Below, piece by piece: positions 35,519 through 45,600 of a stretch of DNA of 64,000 bases. Under the pieces are notes generated by a model. The model was not told the origin of the DNA. It saw only the letters and a program-made list of their open reading frames with translations, and searched no databases. The first letter of the stretch is position 1; the number at the start of each line of letters is the position of its first letter. Source of the DNA: Fusobacterium massiliense (GTDB taxonomy: Bacteria > Fusobacteriota > Fusobacteriia > Fusobacteriales > Fusobacteriaceae); assembly GCF_900095705.1 (NCBI RefSeq), contig NZ_LT608324.1, positions 174,106 through 238,105 on the forward strand, read 5' to 3'. The translations under genes were made by a program, and so were the position numbers.

Positions 35519-36379
35519 CTACTTCCTCCCACTCTTATATTCTTCTTCTATTTGTGTCATCTTGGCTATCCAATTTATAAAAGGCTCCTTAAAATCATAT
35601 TTACTTATAAGAGGATACTCTTTATCAGCTTCCTCATATTCTTTAACTTTCAAAGGTTTATATTTAATTAATTCTTTAGGTGCTATATCTAAGTCTATTT
35701 CTAAATTATACCCATGAATAGATGCAATTTTTGCAAATAAAAGTAATTGAGGTTGCAAATAAAATTCCAGATCATAAAATGTATCCCTTGCCAAAATTTT
35801 TCCCTTTTTTGGATCCATTATAGGTTTTAATGCCTTTTTCATCTCATCAACATTTGCTTCAGAAAGTGCTAAATAAAATTCATGTGTTAGAATATATTTT
35901 TTATGTCCAGATGGAACATCATTTAAAAATATTAAACTTCTTTTTTTTAATGCTTCCCAATCGCCCTTTAAAGCTAATAATAAATTTCTATTCATAAATA
36001 ATGTTGTTCCCCAACCTTTATGATAATCTGGCTTATCTTCAAGACAAATATCATTTAGATTATTTATTAAAAACTGATGTATAAGTGGATTATCTGACAT
36101 TATTTCAGGAAAAAATTGGAGAACTATATCTCCATGATATGCCCAATCTATTCTACTATTTCCTAAAATTTTTAATTTTCCAGAAATGCTTAAATATCTT
36201 TTAAAACCTATAATATCTTTATTTTCATACCATGCTAATATCCCTTTACTTAAATAACAATCTGAATTAAATGATAAAGCTGTAAATGTTTTTATTTCTT
36301 GATCTATCCATTCTGATTCTCTTTTTGTTTTTTTCATTCTTTCTTCAAATTCTTCTTTATTTTTTACTAAAAAATACAT
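35519..36379 (-). CDS. Imm49-like immunity protein (unit 3)
   Basis: A 286-aa soluble protein with helical repeats. It resembles the Imm49 immunity family as I recall it (NNLNDICLEDKPDYH, HGYNLEIDLDIAPKELIKYK near the end), but I could not search. AGGGGGAATA precedes the ATG, which lies 8 bases after the toxin stop. It would neutralise the tail encoded at 36388-37130 if that were delivered by a sibling cell. Confidence 0.6.
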   Translation of the reverse strand: MYFLVKNKEEFEERMKKTKRESEWIDQEIKTFTALSFNSDCYLSKGILAWYENKDIIGFKRYLSISGKLKILGNSRIDWAYHGDIVLQFFPEIMSDNPLIHQFLINNLNDICLEDKPDYHKGWGTTLFMNRNLLLALKGDWEALKKRSLIFLNDVPSGHKKYILTHEFYLALSEANVDEMKKALKPIMDPKKGKILARDTFYDLEFYLQPQLLLFAKIASIHGYNLEIDLDIAPKELIKYKPLKVKEYEEADKEYPLISKYDFKEPFINWIAKMTQIEEEYKSGRK

Positions 36380-36387
36380 TATTCCCC

Positions 36388-37630
36388 CTATTTTATTACA
36401 ACATTTGATAATATTAGTTCTCCTGTTGTCTTATCAATACCACTTATATATGTATCATAATTTCCTTGATTTACTAGTTTCAAAAGTTGCTCCTTTGTAT
36501 AATCCCCCAACTTCTCTCCTGGTATGTTGCTGAATACCTTTTTTATCCAACCTTCTGATAATTGTAAAAGTTTTCCTGCTCCCTCAGATACTCTTGTTGC
36601 ACCACTAGATGTAAGTTGTTTACTATCCATTATAACTAATTGTAACCTGCCATCTGTCACATTCACAAAAATATGATCAAAACCATTATTACTTCCATAT
36701 TTTCCATCTAATAACTTATATCCATACTCTTTTAATACATTATTTGTTATTTGTTCAGTTAGTTCTCCAGATTTATCTCCATTTTTTATAACTTCTTGAG
36801 CTAATTTTAAATTTTTGCCTTCTAATTCTATAGCATATCCTTTACCTTCAACTGTTTTATTTCCTAAAATATCTTTTCCTTTTATTCTACCAGTTTTTGA
36901 GCCATAAATTTTTTCTTTAATTTTACTTAATAAATCTTTTTTAGGTTCTTTTCCATTTGGATCAGGACTTTGTGAACTTCCACTACTTTCTTCTTGCTTC
37001 TGTCCTTTTCTTGCTTCTTCTAATTTCTCACCCTTATCTTTAGCTTCTTCAATATATTTAATTACTGCATCTTTGGTTGCAAATAATTCTGGATTATCTA
37101 CTAATACTTGTGCCCATTGGTAATTTTGTGGGTTTGATAAAAAATTATAAACAACAGGACCATATTTATTATTGCCACTGGTCCATACTTAACAACTAAA
37201 TCGCTTACAGCTACTACAGCTACTGGAGCTAAAGCTAAAACAAAGTGTTCCCTATCCTTCTCAGGTACAAGTTTGGCCTCTGCATATTGTTCTTCTAATG
37301 ATTTTTGCTTTGGATACTTTGTTCTTAAACTTTCAAGATATTTCTCTTTATCTGTTTCACTAAATACTTTTGTCTTATCTTCCTTTTCTAACTTGCTTCT
37401 TGTATATAGTGATGTTTCTTCTCCAAGATAGCCCTCATCATAAGTATTCATATGAGCTAGTTCATGAACAAATACTTTTGAAAAATCTTTATTATTTAGA
37501 TTATTTATTGATATAAATATTCTTTCTTTTCTTCTTTCGCCTGTTTCTTTATCCTTTGAATCTACACTAAATGAATTTTCTTCATCTGTTAATATTACTT
37601 CTGGAATATCTCCTTTGTATCCTTTGCTAA
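36388..37630 (-). pseudogene. Exoprotein 3' cassette with an HELAH pre-tail and its own toxin tail (unit 3), frameshifted
   Basis: It reads GYKGDIPEVILTDEENSFSV, the zinc-type motif VHELAHMNTYDEG and the boundary AEAKLVPEKDREH. Next comes a hydrophobic stretch LALAPVAVVAVSDLVVKYGP. At about 37165 the frame shifts by one base, after which it continues NKYGPVVYNFLSNPQNYQWA to VNVTDGRLQLVIMDSKQLTS and ends LSNVVIK. The tail contains DHIFVNVTDGRLQLVIMDSK. The frameshift and the missing 5' part make it a silent or dead cassette. Confidence 0.7.
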
Positions 37631-37635
37631 CATTG

Positions 37636-37885
37636 CTCTATCAAATACTACTACATTTGTTAAGGTATCTGTATAATATGGTCCATTTGGGTTCGTTACA
37701 TCTGTCAGTACCATTTTAATGTCTGGTCCTGCATATCCTTTTGCTCTTAGGGAATCATTTAATAATTTATTCATTACTGATACTTGTTCTACTTGTGTTT
37801 TATCGTCTATTTTTCCATTCTTTATTGCTTTTTTATCTAGTATTGATAAGTATTCTGGATTCTTTGCTACTTGATTTTCTATTGC
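37636..37885 (-). pseudogene. Fragment of the second metalloprotease-type pre-tail
   Basis: It reads NQVAKNPEYLSILDKKAIKN through GPYYTDTLTNVVVFDRAMLA, the same module as in unit 4 (matching 33745-34005). It breaks off before the HExxH motif and is fused out of frame to the unit 3 piece at about 37630. Confidence 0.7.
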
Positions 37886-37927
37886 TCATCCTAATAAATT
37901 TCTTTTAAAAATTAATTATATTACTTT

Positions 37928-38311
37928 TTAAATAACCTCTTGTAATATAAAAATTAATGTGAAAATGTCTAAAATTATGCTTCCTATCAGATATTCATAA
38001 AAAATTAGTATCCCCATCATAATTTCTAATTTATTTTTCTTATATTTTATCTTTAAAATTAAGAGAACAATAATTCCTAAAATATAAATATACTTTCTAA
38101 AATCAGCTGGACAAAAATATAAAATTTTTGTTGCTAAAAAAAATGAATAATTAATTATTCCAAAGATTTTTTTACTCAAATTAATTTCAATAAATAGAAA
38201 AATTAAATTTAAAAGAATCATAAAATAAAATATAATTCCATAAGGTAATGATGATTGAGTAATTTTTACCATACTATGTAGATTATTTAAAAAGTTCAAA
38301 AATTTTATCAT
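37928..38311 (-). CDS. Multi-pass membrane protein, probable immunity protein of unit 2
   Basis: A 127-aa protein with about four hydrophobic segments (IIFYFMILLNLIFLFIEI, YIYILGIIVLLILKIKY and others). It is similar in size and plan to the 42332-42694 protein. The toxin tails upstream of these two genes are also homologous, so both are best read as matched immunity proteins acting in the inner membrane. GGAGATAAAATA precedes the ATG and overlaps the end of the toxin gene. Confidence 0.62.
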   Translation of the reverse strand: MIKFLNFLNNLHSMVKITQSSLPYGIIFYFMILLNLIFLFIEINLSKKIFGIINYSFFLATKILYFCPADFRKYIYILGIIVLLILKIKYKKNKLEIMMGILIFYEYLIGSIILDIFTLIFILQEVI

Positions 38312-38315
38312 TATT

Positions 38316-39431
38316 TTATCTCCATTTATTCATATATTCTTGGTATATTTTATAATTTAATTTCCCATTTTTATCAACTACTTCTCTAAATAAATAATCT
38401 TTAAAATATAATTTTGACATCTCATATAATTCCTCTCTTTGAGCTTTTGTAAGCTTGTCTTTTGAGTTGACTCCATAATCTATCCAAGCTGGAACATCTA
38501 TGCCCAAATGTATTATATTCTCATAAGCTACATCAAAATCTAAAAAATTATAACTTCCTTCCCAAACACCCATATTATATGTACCATTATTTATCCCATC
38601 ATTTATTATTTCACCAGTTTTTTTATTAATAACAACTTCTTTTCCTTTTTTATTTACATATTTTTCATTTGGAAATTTTATGTTGATAGAAACCTCTCCA
38701 TTTTCATTTATTTCTATATTATGTAACTGAGCCATTGAATCAGGTAATTTATCATATAGTTCTTTTTCTAATTCTGTTCTTTTTTTGTTATCTTTTTCTG
38801 AAGCAATTTTTGCTCTTAATTTAGCCTGTTCTTTTTCAAAATCTTCTTTATCCTTAAAAACAACATTATTAGTATCTTGAATATAATAATAAGTGTATTT
38901 TTCAGGATTATTTAAAATTTTTTCTTTTGTTACTTTATACATTTTAGATAATAAATATGTATTATCTTTTACAAACTTTTCAGCTTCTAAATATTTATTA
39001 AAATTTTTCCAATCTACATAATGTTCCTTATCTTTCTCAGGTACAAGTTTAGCTTCTGCAAATTGTTGCTCTATACTTTTTTGATCTTTATATTTATTTC
39101 TCAAGTTATTTAGATAGTCTGCTTTTTCTTTTTCTGTAAATACCTTATTTTTGTTTTCGCTTCCTATCTTTCTTGTTGTATGAAGTGATGTTTCTTCTCC
39201 ATCTTTTCCTTCATCATATGTATTCATATGAGCTTTTTCATGTCCAAATAATCTTGAGAAAGCTAAGTTTGGATCTGCTATATCATTTTTTGAGAAATAT
39301 ATCTTTTCTTTTCTTTTAGCTCCTGTTTCTTTATCTTTTGAATCTACTGAAAAGGAATGTGCTTCATCTGTTAATAAGACCTCTGGAATCTCTCCTTGAT
39401 ATCCATTTTCTCTTAGACATTTTCTTATCAA
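38316..39431 (-). CDS. Promoterless exoprotein 3' cassette (unit 2), 5'-truncated
   Basis: A 371-aa frame starting at a TTG inside the shared pre-tail. It carries RENGYQGEIPEVLLTDEAHS, the motif GHEKAHMNTYDEG and the boundary FAEAKLVPEKDKEH. A 225-residue tail follows that is related to that of the full-length exoprotein: GEVSINIKFPNEK, NDGINNGTYN, KLNYKIYQEYMNKW versus GEVSINLKFPNEK, NDGINNATYN, KLNYRIYEDYMQM. A strong terminator (39464-39508) lies directly upstream, so it has no evident promoter. Confidence 0.72.
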   Translation of the reverse strand: MIRKCLRENGYQGEIPEVLLTDEAHSFSVDSKDKETGAKRKEKIYFSKNDIADPNLAFSRLFGHEKAHMNTYDEGKDGEETSLHTTRKIGSENKNKVFTEKEKADYLNNLRNKYKDQKSIEQQFAEAKLVPEKDKEHYVDWKNFNKYLEAEKFVKDNTYLLSKMYKVTKEKILNNPEKYTYYYIQDTNNVVFKDKEDFEKEQAKLRAKIASEKDNKKRTELEKELYDKLPDSMAQLHNIEINENGEVSINIKFPNEKYVNKKGKEVVINKKTGEIINDGINNGTYNMGVWEGSYNFLDFDVAYENIIHLGIDVPAWIDYGVNSKDKLTKAQREELYEMSKLYFKDYLFREVVDKNGKLNYKIYQEYMNKWR

Positions 39432-39463
39432 TTTCTTAAAAATATATTAAGAATCTTTTTGAG

Positions 39464-39508
39464 AATAGGGTTATAAAATTCTTTATTTCTATAACCCTAT
39501 CTCTTAAA
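39464..39508 (-). terminator. Intrinsic terminator after the unit 1 immunity gene
   Basis: On the minus strand AGGGTTATA and TATAACCCT form a nine-base stem with a T-containing flank. It separates units 1 and 2. Confidence 0.7.
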
Positions 39509-39513
39509 TATTA

Positions 39514-40392
39514 TTATTTTTTAAATGAACTCCTACTATCTCTTATTTCATTTATATCCTCTTTAAGCTTTGACATAGTTACTTCTTTTCCATCAACACC
39601 ATTATATCCTACTAATACCTTTTTATCTTCATATTCTTTTTTAGATAAATAATTTACATAGAAAATATAAAAATCTAATTCTTCAAAATTCATATCTTTG
39701 AATATTTCTAAATCTTTTATTGCTTCACTACCAGTATTAATTATATAATAATCATCTTTTTTAGATAAAATTAATTTTTTCTCATTTAAAATAATATTCG
39801 ATACTTTTTTATATCTTTCTTCAATCTCTAAATTATAAATAACTGATAATTCCTCTTGTTTTTTTCTTACTTTATTTAACATTATTTTTTTATCTGCATA
39901 TTCTTTAAGTTTGAGTAGAAGAATTGTATTTATTTTTAGAAAATCATTATGTTCTAAAAATAATCCAAATGAATAAGTTTTTCTATCAGTTTCTATTTTC
40001 ATAAATTTTTGTTTTGAATTAAACAAATAATTCAATATACCTGGGTCTAACATAAGAGATATCCCAAATGTATCTTTAAAATATATTTTTTTAATCTCAT
40101 CTAAAAAGATTTTTTTAGAATATAGAACTTTCTCTTTATTTCCTAAAGCTTGAATAATTAAATAATCTTCTCTTATTACAATTTTTTCAGCGGAGATATA
40201 AAATAAGGAAATATAAATATACCCAATTATTAAAATAACTGAAAGTGGATTAAAAAATATATTTATAGTTTTTAAAGTAATAATAGAAAATAAAGCTATA
40301 AAAAATAAAGTATATATTTTATAAAAAATTATATATTTTAAATAACTTTTAAATACTTCTACTTCTCCACATTGATCTTTTATTTCCACCAT
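39514..40392 (-). CDS. Membrane protein, probable immunity protein of unit 1
   Basis: A 292-aa protein with a membrane hairpin (about residues 20-70, IYTLFFIALFSIITLKTINI and LSVILIIGYIYISLFYI). A long soluble part follows (REDYLIIQALGNKEKVLY). The gene starts 44 bases inside the end of the toxin cassette, with GGAGGAATTAGAG before the ATG. It shares its layout with the unit 4 membrane protein. The immunity role is inferred from position. Confidence 0.6.
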   Translation of the reverse strand: MVEIKDQCGEVEVFKSYLKYIIFYKIYTLFFIALFSIITLKTINIFFNPLSVILIIGYIYISLFYISAEKIVIREDYLIIQALGNKEKVLYSKKIFLDEIKKIYFKDTFGISLMLDPGILNYLFNSKQKFMKIETDRKTYSFGLFLEHNDFLKINTILLLKLKEYADKKIMLNKVRKKQEELSVIYNLEIEERYKKVSNIILNEKKLILSKKDDYYIINTGSEAIKDLEIFKDMNFEELDFYIFYVNYLSKKEYEDKKVLVGYNGVDGKEVTMSKLKEDINEIRDSRSSFKK

Positions 40393-42238
40393 TCTCTAAT
40401 TCCTCCATATAGTCAGAAAGCCTTTTTATTATGTCTGCTATTATAACAGCATTTTTTATAGCAGTTGTTTTATCTTTAGCTAATTCAGATATTCTATCCA
40501 ACTCATAACCTATTTGTTTTTCAATCTCTTTCTTAGATTTTTTAATAAATTTTGAACTAGTTACAATTGAATTATCAACACTTCCATAAACATTAACAGG
40601 CAACTTTAATTCAACTCCATCTATACCTTTTGCTAATCCTCCACTTACCCTTATTCCTATAAATTTTTTATTGTCATCAAACAATAATTCTCCACCAATA
40701 TTTAGAATTTTCACAGTACTATATCCTATACCTCCTACAAATGAATAACCATTAAGTTCTTCAGAGGTGTTTACATTTTTAAGAAAAACATATGATTTTC
40801 CACCTCCTATACCTATCATTCCTAATCCAATTCCAAAATCAGTTGTTTTTGCATATTCTAAATCACCTGTATTTTCATTATAAATTGTATACTTAGTTCT
40901 TCCACCATTTACTCTTCCTATAAATTCTGCCGAAACATTAATACTTTTTCCTGCTGCCCAATGTTCCTTATCTTTCTCAGGCACAAGTTTAGCTTCTGCA
41001 AATTGTTGCTCTATACTCTTTTGATCCTTATACTTATTTCTCAAGTTATTTAGATAGTCTGCTTTTTCTTCTTCTGTAAATACCTTATTTTTGTTTTCAC
41101 TTCCTATCTTTTTAGTTGTATGGATTGATGTATCTTCTCCATATTTTCCTTCATCATAAGTATTCATATGTGCTTTTTCATGTCCAAATAATCTTGAGAA
41201 AGCTAAGTTTGGATCTGCTATATCATTTTTTGAGAAATATATCTTTTCTCTTCTTTTTGCTCCTGTTTCTTTATCTTTTGAATCCACTGAAAATGAGTGA
41301 GCTTCATTTGTTAATAAGACCTCTGGAATCTCTCCTTCGTATCCATTTTCTCTTAGATATCTTTCTATTAAATTTTGTGCCAGCTTTTGTTTGTCTTCTA
41401 AACTTAAGCTTTCTTCTTTTATCAAATTAAATTCTTTTTGATGTTCATCCTTAAATTTATCTAGTAAGACTCCTTCTATTGATTCTTTAAATTTCTTTTG
41501 ATCTAAGATTTCATGTAAACTTCCTAATTTCTTAAAAGCATACTTTATTTCATTTCTCTTATCTTCTCCAATTAAATCAGTATGAAGCTCTGCATCTAAA
41601 TGTTTTTCTTCATCTTTTGTTTTTTCTTGTGCTTTATCCTTATTTGTATTGAAACCTAAATCTTCAGCTTTTACTTTTTGTCCTGCTACTTCAAAATCTG
41701 TATTTAAAGCTGTGGCTCTATTTATTTGTTCCTTATCTACCTTATCATGTTTTACTGATGTATTTGGTACATTTGTTCCAAAACTTACTCCTCCACCAAT
41801 ATTTTCTTATTTATTCTTATCTTCTAAATCTTTTACTACTACTTTATTGGCTGATACTTTTAATTTATTTGTTTCACTTTCAGAACCTATTACTGCACCT
41901 ATATTTGTTAAGTTTTCAGTATCTATTTTTCCACCATTTTTAGCTATTAATGAGCTTTGCTTATTTACCCAGTCTTTTTCTCCATTACCTTTACTTCCAT
42001 TAATATTTGCACTAAAATTAGATGGATTCGTTAAGTTTATACTAAAACTTCCTCCATATGAGCTATCTTTTCTTTCAGATTTATCTTGTTTACTTTCTAT
42101 CACTACATTCTTAGCTTTAATATCTAATTTATCTGCTTCAACATTTGCACCAGATAGAGTTAAATTTTCTGAATTTGTTTTTAATTTTCCTCCTACATTA
42201 CTCAGTCCAAACTTCATACTAGTATGCCACTCCAACAT
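40349..42238 (-). pseudogene. Exoprotein 3' cassette (unit 1), broken by a single stop codon
   Basis: Two pieces form one homologous frame. 42238-41807 reads NSENLTLSGANVEADKLDIK through VVVKDLEDKNK and then TAA, where the full-length gene has TAT (Tyr). 41806-40349 continues ENIGGG to GHEKAHMNTYDEG, the boundary FAEAKLVPEKDKEH and a tail rich in glycine (DFGIGLGMIGIGGGKSYVFL). The 5' end at about 42210 departs from the homologue. Reversion of the one base would reopen about 620 codons, but there is still no secretion domain. Confidence 0.78.
40966..41640 (-). repeat. About 675-bp direct repeat of the HEKAH pre-tail
   Basis: It matches 43410-44084 at a constant offset of 2444 bases with only scattered differences. 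The match ends at the toxin boundary on one side and extends with more divergence on the other. Confidence 0.82.
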
Positions 42239-42331
42239 CTATTGTTTCTGCTACATACATATCCTTACTAATACTTGTTCTACTTGAATTTAATTGTCTA
42301 CTTTATTGTATTTTTCCTAAGATATATATTT

Positions 42332-42694
42332 TCATTCATAAATAAAATTCAATAGTATTAAATATGATATTCCAAAAGCAATTATTAAAGGAACTGCAGA
42401 AAAAATAATTGTTCCCAATATTATTTCTTTTATATCCATCTTTTTTTGCCTTATTTCTAATAAAATATTTAATATCATTCCAATAATAAATAATACTAAA
42501 TACATATAAAAAATTTCATATTTAAAAAAAATAAACTCTAATATTTTTATAAATAAAAATATATAATATTTCTTCTTAAGTAATTTCACTTTAATTAAAG
42601 CATATATTTGAATTAAAATAACAGTAATTATAGTTAATTGCATTACAAATAATGCTAAGAAATCATTAGTATAGAGTAATAAATTTTTTAGCAT
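42332..42694 (-). CDS. Small multi-pass membrane protein, probable immunity protein of the full-length exoprotein
   Basis: A 120-aa, almost wholly hydrophobic protein with about four membrane helices (LFVMQLTIITVILIQIYALI, YMYLVLFIIGMILNILL, PLIIAFGISYLILLNF). Its ATG overlaps the exoprotein TAA (TAATG), with AGGTGAT inside the exoprotein end. Coupled expression and the position directly behind a variable tail argue for immunity. A membrane site would suit a tail that acts on or through the inner membrane (inference). Confidence 0.65.
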   Translation of the reverse strand: MLKNLLLYTNDFLALFVMQLTIITVILIQIYALIKVKLLKKKYYIFLFIKILEFIFFKYEIFYMYLVLFIIGMILNILLEIRQKKMDIKEIILGTIIFSAVPLIIAFGISYLILLNFIYE

Positions 42695-45600
42695 TATAAA
42701 TCACCTTTTATCATTTGCATGTAATCTTCATATATTCTATAGTTTAATTTTCCTCTGGTATTAACATAATCTCGGAAAATTAGATCTAAATAGTATCTGC
42801 TTCCAATTTCATTTAACTGTCTTCTTTGTATTTCAGTCAATTTACTATTTTGTTCAACATCATATTTTATCCATAGATTTACATCTGACTCATCAGCAAA
42901 CAAATGATAAATTAGATTATCATAAGCAAATCCTTTTATTGTTCCATCTAGTCCAGCAATATTGTATGTCGCATTATTTATTCCGTCATTCACCCATTTT
43001 CCTGATTTCTTATTAAATACAGCTTCTTGTCCTATATTATTAACATGTTTTTCATTTGGAAATTTTAGATTAATAGACACTTCTCCATTTTCATCTATTT
43101 CTATATTATGATATTGGGCAGTTATATCAGAAACATTCCTATAGACTTGTTTTTCTAGTTCTTCCCTTTTTTTAGGATCTTTTTCATTCTTAATTTTTTC
43201 TTTTAATTCTTTTTGAAATTTTTCAAATTCTTTTTTATCTTTGAAAACTCTATTATTTTTATCTAAAAAATCGTAGTATACATATTGTGTCTGATTTTTT
43301 TCAATTTTCTTTTTAGAAACATTAAATTTTTTAGACAATTCTTCTATTTCTTTAGCATTTAAATTTGGATTTACATATTTATCATAAACCTCTTCATTAA
43401 AGAAATGTTCCTTATCTTTTTCAGGTACAAGTTTAGCTTCTGCAAATTGTTGCTCTATACTCTTTTGATCCTTATACTTATTTCTCAAGTTATTTAGATA
43501 GTCTGCTTTTTCTTCTTCTGTAAATACCTTATTTTTGTTTTCACTTCCTATCTTTTTAGTTGTATGGATTGATGTATCTTCTCCATATTTTCCTTCATCA
43601 TAAGTATTCATATGTGCTTTTTCATGTCCAAATAATCTTGAGAAAGCTAAGTTTGGATCTGCTATATCATTTTTTGAGAAATATATCTTTTCTCTTCTTT
43701 TTGCTCCTGTTTCTTTATCTTTTGAATCCACTGAAAATGAGTGAGCTTCATTTGTTAATAAGACCTCTGGAATCTCTCCTTCGTATCCATTTTCTCTTAG
43801 ATATCTTTCTATTAAATTTTGTGCCAGCTTTTGTTTGTCTTCTAAACTTAAGCTTTCTTCTTTTATCAAATTAAATTCTTTTTGATGTTCATCCTTAAAT
43901 TTATCTAGTAAGACTCCTTCTATTGATTCTTTAAATTTCTTTTGATCTAAGATTTCATGTAAACTTCCTAATTTCTTAAAAGCATACTTTATTTCATTTC
44001 TCTTATCTTCTCCAATTAAATCAGTATGAAGCTCTGCATCTAAATGTTTTTCTTCATCTTTTGTTTTTTCTTGTGCCTTATCAATATCTGTATTAAATCC
44101 TAAGTCTTCTGCGCTTGTTTTCTTTCCAGATATTTCAAAGTCTGTATTTATTGCACTAGCCTTATTTATTTGTTCTTTATCTATCTTATCATGCTTTACT
44201 GATATATTTGGTACATCTGTTCCAAAACTTATTCCCCCACCAATATTTTCATATTTGTTCTTATCTTCCAGGTCTTTTACTACTACTTTATTGGCAGATA
44301 TTTTTAATTTTTCTTTTTCATTTTCAGAGCCTATTACTGCACCAATATTTGTTAAGTCCTCAGTATCTATTTTTCCACCATTTTTAGCTATTAATGAACT
44401 TTGCTTATTTACCCATTCTTTTTCTCCACTTCCTTTACTTCCATTAACACTTACACTAAAATTAGATGGATTCACTATGTCTATACTAAAACTTCCTCCA
44501 TATGAGCTATCTTTTCTTTCTGATTTATCTTGTTTACTTTCTATTACTACATTCTTAGCTTTAATATCTAATTTATCTGCTTCAACATTTGCACCAGATA
44601 AAGTTAAGTTTTCAGAATTTGCTTTTAATTTTCCTCCTACATTAACTGTTGAGTTTATATAGTTTGTTCCATTTCCTCTAGCTCTTGTTCCTGCTTGTGA
44701 TATTGATAAATCTGCTATTCTTCCTTCTTCAAGATTTGCTGATAAACTTATTCCAGTTTGCGAAGATGAACTAGATGATGTATAGTTTTCTTCACTTGCT
44801 TTTATTGTAATATCTTTTTTAGCACTTAAATCTAAATCATTTCCTACTTTTACATCTGTACCTGAAATAGTAATACTTCCATTTTTAGATTTAATATTCA
44901 TATTATTTCCAGATACTAATAAACTTTTTTCTACACTTTCATTATGCATTGATGATTTTGATTCACTTTTATTATATGAAATAGAAGCACTAAATATACG
45001 AGGCTTATACTTTAAAGTTTCTGCCCCTGTTGTATCATCAACAGAATATTCAAAATTTATTAAATCATTTGTTGCTTTTGCTCCATCTTTAATAGCTCCT
45101 ACTACTTTTGAAGCATTGTTTAATATATCATAGCTATTTCCTGAAAAATCTGTAAGATTCTTTATATCTTTTATATTTTCAACAGTATTCACTATTGCAG
45201 GATTTATTCCTACATTTGCTCCTATTCTTGATGAACTTTGTTTTGTAGTATTATCATAGCTATTATTTGCTGTAGATATCTCTACTCCTTTATCTCCAGA
45301 AATATTTATGTCATTTTTTGCATAGATATCTACTGATTTAGCTTTCACTTTATTTGTTGCTTCTATATTGATATCCTTATTTGATACTATTTGAGAAGCA
45401 GTTTGATTTACTATATCTGTATCTGATGAAAGTTTATCTTTTCCATATGATAAGGAAACTCCTTTTGCACTTAAAGAGCCTGAGAATCCTTTCTTTTCTT
45501 CTTTATGTTTACTATATGCTTTTGTTTCTAATGGATTTATCTCTACATTTTTTCCTTTTAAATTAATATTTCCACTAGAAACTACTTTTACTCCTTCAAG

